NCBI GenBank assembly: GCA_000310025.1
Contig: FN649739.1
Span: forward strand, 124,001 to 188,000
From: Ectocarpus siliculosus
Lineage: Eukaryota > Sar > Phaeophyceae > Ectocarpales > Ectocarpaceae
Direction of reading: 5' to 3'
Length of the DNA: 64,000 nucleotides
Shown here: positions 49,301 to 60,286 of the stretch, piece by piece
Numbering within the stretch: position 1 is the first letter of the stretch
Layout of the letters: each line of letters begins with the position of its first letter
Program-made: the position numbers and the translations under genes
Notes under the pieces: model-generated
The model's database searches: none
What the model was told of the DNA's origin: nothing
Seen by the model: only the letters and a program-made list of their open reading frames with translations

Positions 49301-52300
49301 GTGCGCGCGGAGAACAACGCCAGATCTCCTTTATTCTGTGTCCGTCGTTTCTGGTTTGTTCTCCGGATGGCACTGTTACCGTGGAGTTGATCAAGGCCAG
49401 GTTCGCCTCATGCGGCCTGGTAGCTCCTGCAACGAACGACGGGATGTTCAGTACAGTAGTTACTGTTTCAATAGTTCTGGGGAGTTTTCACTGACGTCGT
49501 TTCTCACAATGGTTCCGTGGTTGGAATAAACATCGCTTCCTCAGGCCAACGAAAAATCCATCGTTCTCATTCGTTGGTCCTGTTGACGTTACGGCAGAGA
49601 CCGTCTTTAGCTGCAGACGACGTGGTGACGATCTTGGAGCTGTCTACCGAAAAGATGAACATGCACGCGAGGCACGAGACCGAGCTTAACAAGATGCTGT
49701 CCCAGATCAGCACCGAGAGCAGCAAGCAAACAAGTGTGAGCTGTCCCGACCAAAGCCTGATGAGTGTTTTGGCGCCCGTAATGACAGGATTCACTGACGA
49801 CATGCACATCCACCTTCCTTCGTGTTCGTTGCGAGATTCCGCTCACCAAAAACGAAGTCGAAGGTTGGCACCAAGAGAAGCAAGCTCGCGAGAGTGAGCA
49901 TTGGTTAGGCTTTATCATAGTAGTGCAGGCAACGGACAGGCACACACTGCGCAGTTCTATGACCACGGTACTTTCGTAAAGCTCATGTGTACACAATTTC
50001 CTATCAAACAAGCATAGCAAGAACTTGGAGAGGTGAATACGAAGCTGTGCACTAAGCCTAGACGCAGACGAACGAACATCGTGACCATCGTTATTTAGCG
50101 ATAGCCAAAGACGTGAACAAAGAATCAAGGTTTTATCGATCCAGCCTTGCTCCCTACTTCGAGCTCGTGCGAGTGACCTGCTCTGAGAATATGTCTATTG
50201 GTTGCCGCTCGCCCTGGAAGTACTAGTGGTTGACCAGTTTGAGCGGAACCGTAGTCTTCTTAGGAATAGTGTGGCGCTCGCCGTGTCGTATTTATCCCAT
50301 TCCCTTTTTCAACGCTCCAACGTATGATGCCTTCCGCAGGATCTGAACGCGCTGGCAAAACTCATCGACGGGGTCCACTTCATTAACTTCCTGAAGGGAA
50401 TAAATAAGTGAGCCCCGCGTGAGAGCCACCTCCTGAGGTTATTCCGTAATCGCTGGGACCGGCAGAAAGAAGTGAAAGCGGTCAACCCAATTCGGAAGAC
50501 AGCGAGTAATGAGAACGGTCGGGTCCTTACCTATTATAGTGCCCATGACGATGCTGTCGTTGTGAAGAATTTCCCAACTTGAGATGTTTCTTTTTCGCTA
50601 CTGTTGTACGTTACCGAAGCTTCCTTGGTAGACGGATCAGCGACGAACTAAGCCTCAACCTAATCCCAGTGACTCTTCATATCGACAGCTGGACTCCTCC
50701 TTAGGGTTCGGTTCTCTAAGGAAACAACCGGCCGACAGCACACACCCCCAGCGCAATACCATACCTCGATGACGTACCGTTTTTCAAACGCAAAATCGTC
50801 ATCACCACGGAAACCTTCTTCTAATCACGATGTGCCTTGCTTCATGTCGCCGCAAGACGGATTCTGGTTGCGTCACCTCCGTCAACTCACGCAGACTTCC
50901 TTGGCACAGACCTCCCCATCCCCCCACCCCTTCTGATATTGCCTGAAATTGTTAACCAAGTGCCCAGTGTTTTCCAGAGACGATTCACCCCCCTGTCCCC
51001 CCGTCTGTCTCTCGTTCGTGCAGAGAGGGCAGGAAGGCCATGAGGCGCACCAAAGAGACCCAGACAAGGCCGACGCGCGACAAGAAGTCTGACAGCAGGC
51101 CGGGGACCGGCACTGGAGGCAAAAAGAGGCCCCCAAAAAAGACCAAGGTAGGTATCTACCAGAAAACAAAGAAGCATGGATAAAGGTGTTTTCTTTGTCG
51201 CTGACCACAAGAATTATCTCACCATCACATATATGCGCAGTTTTGCTCTATCTTCCTAAAGAGAAAATCAAGAGCAAAACGTGGTTCATCTGGTTTCCGT
51301 GCGAGTTTTTCAACAGGGCAGGTTTACTCATCAACACACGAATTATCTGAACGTTGCTCCGTTTCTGTTTCCAACAAACCCAATTTCCCGCTGTCATTGG
51401 ACATCCGTGCAGTGTCGCAGACACTCGGCGGCAGCTTGTTCGCGCTTTCGTGCGCTGACTCTCTTGCTGCACGTTTTTGACAAGTTGGGGTTTTAGTCCA
51501 CCTGTCGCGGAAAGACATTCCTCCCCCCAAACGACAGCACCATATCCGAGATGTATAGCTTAGAGAACAGTATGCCTTACTCTCTCGGCTGATGGAAGGA
51601 TGTGCGTACAACATGTGGTGCACTTCACGTAGGGATCTAAGACCGAGATCCTTCCGCTAGATTTGCGCAACAGCATCGGGATGGCCTCCGCCCCGAAAAA
51701 GATACCCACCCTGGGGTATATGCTCCGCACGGTGAGTGATCGTCCTTCACAGCCGTGTGCTGAGAAACAGAAACTACTTCACGCGATAGATAGAGTGCAT
51801 GAACGTCATCTACATTAATGGTCGAGAAAAGCATGCTTCGGCGTACACCGAAACACCTCTAGGGATCTAGGCGCAATCGTCGACGTATGTTCTGGTGTTC
51901 GCTTTTAAGAGGCGCCACTGCGGTAGTATACCGTTGTGTTTGCCCCCTAATTTACGTGCTTCGAGCTATCCTTGAAGAGATTCCGAATGGCCCAGCGTAC
52001 TCGCTGTACATTGCACCACTACCGTCTTCATTCATCGGCCTGGGAAGAAGTTTGTACGAAGTAGTGTGGAAACTACACCACAGCTGTACTTGAATGCTTT
52101 ATACTCCGAATAACTTGATATCGAGATGAACGCCTGCTTTGCCCGCGTTGACGAATTGGGTAAATACAGGTGTTAGACATGATGCTTGTGTGGAGTCGAT
52201 CGCTAGACACGCCGGAATCTTTGTGCAAGAAGCCGGGGGGAATGACCGAGATCGCCATCAAGCACTTCCAGGTGTTCCCCAATATGTCAGATATCGAAAC

Positions 52301-55300
52301 CCACCCCGTCGTCAACCAGGCGGTATATGCGCACAACACGTGTTGTTTACTTCACTACTTTCAAAGAACATGGAATAGGTGCCGTGCCTATCGACCGGTC
52401 TTCTCGTTCACGCCGGTGCGTTCTTGACTTCCTGTGTTTTCAGCTCCTTCACGGCATGGAGAATACAACGAACTTGATGCTGGCGCAGTTCGCGGCCGGT
52501 CTGGTTCACTTTGCGGACTACAAACGATGCAAGGTCTTGGGAGATTTACTCGGAGTGGACGACCCTGCCACCGGACCCCCTTTCGATCACCGATCGGCCT
52601 TGTTCCTCTACCGGTTCCTGGCGGAGCTAAGAACGGTTAGCTCCAGTAGAACATCCTCGCCAAGGGATATAATTTGGAGGGTTCGCATGGTATGCTGTGC
52701 TACGTCTTGGAAACATGGTCCTATTCTCTGTGCTGCGGTCGTGTATCAATTGCAGTCGGCATACCTTTGAGAAACTTTGGGCTTCATTGCGACCTCGCCA
52801 CTTGACGGCCGATGCCAACAGATCAATTCGTCATTGTGATTAAACGTGTCCCAGGCAACCTCTGCAAAGAAAAGGATTGTGTTTGCAACACCAAACAACC
52901 CCTGCCTTTCTTTCCCCCGCTGCCCTCCCAATCGTTTTCTCTCTTTCAGGTCGGCGTTTTCAGCGAAGACATCCTTCGAGAAAGGATTATCAAAATTAAT
53001 CTCAATAAAACCGCCGTGAGTGACGACCCAGAGCAGCGCTAGAAAAAAATCGTCGACCCATGCTTCACGATTTGTGCGCGATAAAGGCGGTGCGCGTAGA
53101 CACTTGTGGTCTCCAATACTAGTTCTCAGGGCCTACTCTGGATGTCTAGTAAACCATACACCAGTTCCTCAGGAACCACCACGTTGGTATCGTCAGTACA
53201 TGACATATCACCTAGTATAACAAGGCAACAAACACCCATAGTCTTTGCCTTTCGCACCTCACGATTCTGCGTGCGTTTGTACCCTCACTATGCCACTTTT
53301 CCGCCGCATTCGATGTACCCAATTCACAACAACTAGCGTGATGTTTGGAACAACCACAGGCAGCGCGGGCGGCAAGAACCGTTCTAGGACCGATGCTACC
53401 ACAGGGATCCCCACCGATGACGGTCCTCATCCCTTGCCTTCAGGTGGGGCGAAAAATTCGGCTGGTGACGGTTCTCAGGCCATGCTCCCACAACAAGAAC
53501 ATTGACGTTCGAGAACACCGATGGTCTGTTTTCGGTGTTAGGCGGAAGGTCATCCTGCGAAGTGTGATATTTGCCGCACTCACATCGCCCCCCACGTGAC
53601 AACAATATTTTTCTTTTGTCACCCCTAACACGAAACTGTTTCTAACCACCTTCGAACATGCTTTGCACTCTCGCACATGGGCTCACTTTCCATTGTTTTC
53701 ACCTGAACACCCCCTTGCCCTACTGAAACGTTCTTTGTAGAATATGCCGGGATGGTGATGGTTCCTCAAGCAGGCCCTGGGATCGGAAGGGAGGAACGTT
53801 AATTGCAGTCCAGGACCATGAGACGGAGGAGCTAGTTTATCCCCCATGCCTCTCTCTCTGCATGTGCCTTTCCATAGGTATTCATAACCGCTTTCAAGCA
53901 TTCGATGTTCAGATGTAGGTCTGTGTGCTAGAAAATCAGGACTGCTTGTTTGCGATGCTTGTCACTGCAGGACGCCAACAATCTGAACTCGAAAAGGGCG
54001 CGCCCCGGAGAGAGAGGGAAGCGAGGCAACACCATGCCCCCAGGGGAGGTACCGCTAGCGAAACAGGTACGAGTGCCATGAGTTGTTGTGTGCTGGCATG
54101 TACGAGGTGCTATACAACGATCGCCACAGGGCATGTACGAGTTTCGGCACATGCGTCTTTCTTCGACAACGTCGAGGCTTCTGTCAGATTGACTCTCCTT
54201 TTGCTTATTCACTCGCGCTTCCTGTGGTTCTGGTCCATTTCCCAACGCTTGTCTTCCAGACCGTGGAATTCGATGAGCTGTTGCCGCAAGCGATGTTGGC
54301 GTGGAGGGGAGTGTGGAAACACCGTGTATCGCATATCCATCTAGCCTTCGACCGCTACAGCTCCACGTTTCAGGCAAGACCTCTTGGTGCGAAGTTGAAC
54401 GAAATGGACTGACTCTTCGTAGCTGTCTTCCAGCGCATCGTGGCTCTCTCGGGTACTATCCACTATCCACTCGCATGCGTTACTCAGCCTGTGAGTACGA
54501 ACATCTATTCCCTTGGTCTCCTGGTTTGTTCTCTCCGCGTACCTCTCATGTGGTAGGTTCAGGAGTCGATACACATGGCCTAAAGGAGAAGGGTCATGAA
54601 TGGAAAGAGCGTAGGGATAACTCTTTGATCACAACGGTTTTGCCATCGAAAGTAAAATCCACCAGCTGTCTTCGGTCGTCGCAGTGAGGACAACGATCTC
54701 CACACCCGTATCTATTGCAGGCCCGCTACAGTATCTCGAAGATACGACGTCTCGCAACCGATAATATGAAGTTTGTCGGTGACAGGTTACGGAGGAAATG
54801 CGGTTCGGAACGGACGATGCGCCAAAGGCTAGAGACGCGGTCATTGTGCAGGTCGGAACGACCCGTAAAGGATTGACCAATGTCATTGTCGTGGGGGGTT
54901 GTGGTACCTGGGGCTAGAGTACGCAACAGATTTTCTCAATATGACTATCACAGGGCTTCGCTGGCATCAGGACGGTCTGCTTACTTGGCACTCTGGTGCT
55001 GCAGCTGCTACCGCTGTTGCTGCCGTTGTCTCGCGACTGCCGTAGCATTTATCGTAGTCGTCGCCCAAGCAACACCCTTGTGCCCGGAATGGCTGAGCGA
55101 GAATATGCATGCATCTATGTGTCGTGTTCGATTTCTCAAGCTAAGCAAGAGCCTGGTGGAAGGAAGGCAGAGAAGAAAGCTCTATGACACTATGCGCCAG
55201 GCAGAGGGTGCCACCCAGGAAGGCACCGGGGAGCCAGGCATGATGATGAGGCTCGCAGAGGGAATGTCAAAGGCCCAGGAAGATCGGCTTGACATACCGG

Positions 55301-58136
55301 CTTATTCTACGGCACCACCACAGGTAACACCGTTGGAATATAGCAGCTGGAAGATATCCTCAGCGCCGACTTCACTCGTTATTTTATAGTTCTAAACATC
55401 CAATTGTTGCTTTTCTCATGGCCAGTCCGAGACGATAAGTCCACTTTCTTTCGGCCCGACGATGTTCTACTGATGAGATCGAGCTAAACCCTGAACCAAA
55501 CCCAGCCGTGACCGCAACAAGCACGAAATGCAATTGTTGATAGTAGAGTGAAGACGTTTCGTTTCGTCCCACACCGTACTCAAAGGGTATGGGGTGGGTT
55601 CACCAACAGTCCTCCAAAACCTTCTCCCAGAGACTTTCAACGGTGTTTGCACGACAAGGATAAACTTTGTGCCACACAACGTTAACTCCGTGCCCTTTCT
55701 TCATTGGCCTTCGGCGAAGCTTTCCAAGGTAGCTGATTGGTGGAAGTCCGCTTAAGAGCATGTTTTACGTGAGGAACGGGGTAGCTTTCCTTGACGTCAA
55801 TGGCGTCTTGCTCGAATTTGCGTTCCTGGTGACACGTAGAGTGAGCAACAGTCCGCCTACTTCCATTGGCAACTACGGTGGTTGTCGACTGGATGTCATA
55901 TACAAAAAAAGTGTCTGCATCCATACGGTGGATCATTCGAGTGATCATGCCAGGGTAAGGTGGTGACGTCGTGTTACGAAACGGTGACCAGCGTGACTAG
56001 CCATAGAGACCAAAAGTGGCAAGCAAATCTGCTGCGTACTGATCCTAAAGCACCGGCTTGATGATCAATTGGTTCCGGGATATCGGTCTTACAGACAGCG
56101 ATGAGCTGGGTGGTGGAGACGACCGGGGAGGCGACCTGCATGAAGGACTACGTCAGCATGAACGCCCCCGTGGTCGAGCTGCTCTCGGAGGAAGATCTAG
56201 CGCTCGCCCTGAACTACCTCAATCCTACCCTGTCCAATGTGGACGTGAGAAACATGTACAAGAAAGGTGAGGCCGGCCAAGGGAGTACTCGAGCGACAAG
56301 CTTATATGCAGTCGAGTCTGGCAACAGGCAGAGCCCCAGGACAGGCTTATCGCGCATGTTTTACTGTGGGAGATTTTTTTCATCACCGAGAAGTCCGTGT
56401 TTGCTCCGTGGATATTTCACCTGTTGAGGGCGCTCTTGCCCTGCACTCTACGTTTACGCCATTTCGTGCAGCACGAACAGACGGGAAAATCTTTTCGAAA
56501 TGCACCGATCGGAAATCTCATGTTCTGCTCCACTAACCTCCGCTACAACATTCACGAAAGAGAGGTGGGACGCTAGGGTGGATCCCGGAGGCTCTTGTTC
56601 GAAATCGACCATCGAGAACTACTCTAGATACGAACAGGCGGCTAACAAGACCGAGATTGATCGTTGAATCATCAGTTCTCCTTGCAACGTCTCCATTCAT
56701 TGAGCACCGTTGGCCGAATGCTTGTACGAAGACCAATCATGCTCCAAAGGTTGGTGAAGATCATCACCATCAACTTCGTTCTCACTTCGACACCACTCCT
56801 CACCACGCCTCCCCGTAGGTTGCAAGATCCAATGGGACAACACGCACACACTGTTTAGGGGGCTATGGGCGCAGGAGGAGACGGATGTTGGCAAGAAGTG
56901 CGTATGTCCAATGAACTCCGATCGTGATACGAGAAACGTGTGGAAATGCTTCCGTGTTACGCGTATCGCGCTGGGATGGCCTGTGGAGCTTGTCTCGCCC
57001 AGAGAATAAAAACGACGTTGGGACTGAATAACTGTTGTTGTTGTTATTGTTTTTTGTTGCTGTTTTCTGTCTTTATCCCGTTGTTGCTGTTGCTTCGTTG
57101 ACAGTTTTGCTGAGATTCTGTGGACGTTGCTACAGAGGCCATCATCAGCCAAATGTTCACGTCACGAACGAATACACATGCCGGTAGTCGTTTCCGACGC
57201 TGCCGACCTCAGGTATTGGGTGCACATGGTCCATGATCTGACACAGTGGGCGGTACCGTTTCACATGAACGACTTCAAGAGGGAGGAGATCGACAGGGAG
57301 GTATGTTTGTTCTCCCTTTAGGACAGTAGAAGAAGTCGGTCATACGCTATTTTTGGCCGAAACGCAATATTTTTGTACACTACTGGTTTGGGAGCACCTG
57401 TCCACAGCCGCAGGGAAGATCGACAGAGGAAAAGGCGTATTTTTTGCGTGGTTGGAGGTTCCGACTCTTTGTTGGGCTCTCTCTATCTCTCTCTCTCTCC
57501 CTGTGGATTCTCTCTCCATGAACGTGTAGGAATGTCGGGAGAATTGTCAGAACTTTGACCGTCGACAGCACCTCGGAGTTGCATCCCAACGCTGCTAGCA
57601 CGAACAACAGTACCTCGGATTTGCATCTCAACGCAGCTAGCACGAACAACTCACATGGTTCTCGAGCAACTTTTTCCTGTTGATGCGTTCCATTCTTGAC
57701 GCGCTTTTTTAACCGTGTGGTTGCTACCACGTTCTGCCGTTACAGGCGTTTGTTGAGCTCTGCCTAAGCTCAAAAATCTTGGATAGTAGTCCTCTGGCTC
57801 CGCATTTTTTGGCCCAGCCGCAAGCACTGTGGGACGGGTGGGACAACCTCGTTGCTGCATTGGGGAGAAAGGTCTGTTGTTGGTCGCAGTCAGGAATTCT
57901 GAATTGTCTTGAGAGTGTGTCCCACGTTATTATCACGAAGTATACCAATGACAACGGGCACAGAGGCAGGCGTCCGCAGCGAGCCCCACGGCAAGCCATT
58001 GCAACCCACATGCGGTTCAAGAATACTTAAGCACGCTGATTTTATATCCTGTGGCATCAAGCGAACATGCAAACAGATTCTAGGCGATGTTTCTCCTCAA
58101 GGTCATGCGCGAGCTAAAGAAAACCCGTCGAGGTGA
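46362..58136 (+). CDS. Axonemal dynein light chain domain protein (p28/AXDND1-like), N-terminus missing
   Basis: A likely ciliary protein. Exons: 46362-46743, 47125-47278, 47914-47994, 48554-48726, 48976-49026, 49109-49268, 49598-49735, 50340-50407, 51024-51147, 51642-51731, 52170-52322, 52444-52635, 52950-53015, 53971-54066, 54260-54373, 54721-54851, 55098-55323, 56095-56266, 57188-57300, 57746-57871 and 58077-58136. All joins keep phase, giving about 956 residues to a TGA. Exon 2 carries YNEKALRYGIVFDELIRQV; FDELIRQV is the hallmark of the axonemal dynein light chain domain. The length and the preceding helix (YLEQWIGEMLDI) fit AXDND1-like proteins better than short p28. Downstream are a coiled coil (EEDALIEEQAFMENLTKAEL), a basic linker near 51.1 kb, a helical block with YKRCKVLGDLLGVDD near 52.5 kb, and a C-terminal helical domain (LSEEDLALALNYLNP, DLRYWVHMVHDLTQW). 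The introns after 48726 and 54373 start with GC. The weakest joins are around 49026-49109 and 54851-55098. Its first exon was not found. Confidence 0.72.
57567..57650. repeat. 42-bp tandem duplication in an intron
   Basis: 57567-57608 and 57609-57650 are near-identical 42-base units sharing acctcgga, ttgcatc and gctagcacgaacaac. They lie in the intron between exons 57188-57300 and 57746-57871 of the dynein-light-chain-like gene. Confidence 0.85.
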
Positions 58137-58202
58137 AAGAACATTGGTTTGTCGAGGGTGCACGACCGAACAGACGGAAAAGAAGTTTGTCTTGGAGACG
58201 GA

Positions 58203-58260
58203 GAGACAGGGACAGGGACAGAGACAGAGACAGAGACAGAACGACAAACAGACCGACAGA
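58203..58260. repeat. GACAGA/GACAGG simple repeat
   Basis: Short hexamer-type repeat just downstream of the stop codon at 58136, probably in the 3' untranslated or flanking region of the plus-strand gene. Confidence 0.75.
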
Positions 58261-58905
58261 CAACGCGAAGTAAATCGAATAAACGCTGTGTGTTTTCGCG
58301 TGTTGAACAGCAGGAAATGAGAAACGGAACCCTCCAGGATTCGAAGCGGCCGGCGGCGAAGCACGACCCTTAGTAATGAGGCACCGCAGTGTGCTGGGTC
58401 ATCGTTGTTGTTGACGTGGTCATGGCCTTCATCGTCGTCATCGTTGTCGTGGCCGCATCGTCAATCTTATTTTGGTTAACGTTGCTGATGATTCACCCAC
58501 GAGATTGGTGCCTCGGCCAACGCTATGGTCCTGCGCAACCCTTCATGAGGTTGCCAGCAACGCAAAGAAAGGTGTTGATCTGGCCGATGTTGATTGGTTT
58601 CGTACTACGTAGATCGTCGTCTGGAAAGACGTGTGCAAACATCAATCCATTTTATGGTGCAGTACAAACGATGCGACGTGCGTCTGTCCCTGTACAACGT
58701 ACTTATTTTTGGTATGAATAGGTAGGTTGGGTGGCCTCGTCGATGGCCGCTGAATAAACGCAAGCAAACGGGCGGAGCAGAACGCAAGCTTGCCACACGG
58801 GCTCTCCGATTTAAGCGTTGTACGACCTCCCGCCCCCAAATTCAGTAATGTTTCTCCCCCCCCCTTCCCTCCGACCGTTACCCTCCCCCCCCGTAGCGCA
58901 ACGAT

Positions 58906-59028
58906 GTTTGCCATCGGGGTTGGATTTTCGTCGCTTGGCAACGACGTTGTAAAACAGGCCGCCCCCCCTGGTGTTTGCCATCGGGGTTGGGTTTTCGTTG
59001 CTTGGCAGCGATGTTGTAAAACAAGCCG
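58906..59028. repeat. 56-bp tandem duplication at head of dispersed repeat
   Basis: The units 58906-58961 and 58973-59028 (gtttgccatcggggttgg onward) are near-identical and separated by 11 bases. The second unit is the start of dispersed repeat copy B. Confidence 0.85.
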
Positions 59029-59484
59029 ATCACTTCGTGAGCTCGGCAACCAGGTTACCGGGTTTTTTTTTTTACCTTTGGCTTTTGTTTTTGCGGTAAC
59101 CATGAATGGTGGTCGAGTAGATTCTGTTGTGCGGGGTCGAGAACCCTCACTCCGCGCAAAGGGGATAATCGCACGTTGTGTTAAAATGGTAAAGCATCCT
59201 CGAGGCAGTTTCACAGTGCTTACAACTGTCTCTGGAAGTGAAAGCACCAGAGAATAAATTAAGCCATACGCAGCTGTCATCCGTAAGCAAGGAAGTAAGG
59301 ACAAGATGCCGAACACCCTTAGCAGGATGCAGCGCACCCTTGATGCGACTCGCCGAATACCTCACGGCGCTTCGCGCTTGGTGATGTGAGAGCCTGGTCC
59401 GGTGAGAACCCGGCGTGCTCCGTCCCGGCTTTGTAGGGATGCGAGGTCAATGGTCTAACGACTTCGGCATGCACGACTATGAGT
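58973..59484 (+). repeat. Dispersed repeat, copy B
   Basis: Same orientation and collinear with 28354-28857 over its full length, with many point differences and small indels, so both copies are old. It ends in a long C run (about 59486-59504). Near-identical 21-base direct repeats (58864-58884 and 59515-59535, cttccctccgaccgttaccc type, one mismatch) flank the whole unit. These may be a long target-site duplication or part of a larger element. No protein was recognised. Confidence 0.82.
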
Positions 59485-59539
59485 ACCCCCCCCCCCCCCC
59501 CCCCATCCCTCCCTCTTCCCTCCAACCGTTACCCTAATA

Positions 59540-60286
59540 CAGTTAGAACCCGCAATTAAAGAAACGCTTATTTCAGGTCCAGCCTCGAATTCTTACTGTG
59601 GGCTATAAACTCAGCGTGTGTCGTTCAGTTTCTTATATATCATGTTTCTTATTTTGTCGTGCAGCCAAATCCTGCTGAATTTCTTAAATCGGCAATTTCT
59701 TATTTCTCTGCTTTCCTCGCCTCCCGTCCTCAATCCCGATTCTCACTACCGACGGCTGCACGTAAGGCCAGTCCCTAGAAGCGAAATGTATTCAACGGCA
59801 ACGTCTTGCTATCGCTACAAGGTCTTGTACCCCCCTCATGAGTGAGGGCTGAAACTAAACAAATGCATGAACACCGCATGATGCCTCACCCGCACGCTGA
59901 CAGCCAACAACGAAAATCAGAGCTTTAGCGGCCAGCAAGGCAGAGCGCAGAGCCCGCAGGGGGCCGGAGGGGGCGCCGCAAAAAAAAACACTCCCCCCTC
60001 GGCGTACAACTAATAATAATGCACTATGGGAGGGGGAGGGGGTAGGGGGAGAGGGGGAAAGAGCGAGAGAGCTGTGGGGTTTGTTTCTTATTCGACACAC
60101 TCCCCCGTAACCCCTCGTTTCTTATGTAGTAGGGCAGCAGTCGCTGTTGTGTTTCTTATTGAGACATTTCTTACTGTGTGACCCAGATTGAGCTATGTTT
60201 CTTAAGCCTATTTTCTTATTTTTCGTGAAAAGGTGAGCCTCAATTTCTTAACAAAATATTTCTTAATTGCGGGCGGGCGCTAACTG
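59540..60286. mobile_element. Tc1/mariner-type non-autonomous DNA transposon (MITE-like)
   Basis: The element starts CAGTTAG and ends CTAACTG, and a TA dinucleotide flanks it on both sides (59538-59539, 60287-60288). That is the target-site duplication and terminal CAGT of the Tc1/mariner superfamily. The inverted ends match further inward: CCCGCAATTAAAGAAA at 59549-59564 against TTTCTTAATTGCGGG at 60259-60273, with a 4-base offset. The 747-base body has no transposase-like frame. It carries about 13 direct copies of (T)TTCTTA, roughly five near the left end and eight near the right, flanking a G-rich centre. It lies directly beside dispersed repeat copy B. Confidence 0.78.
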
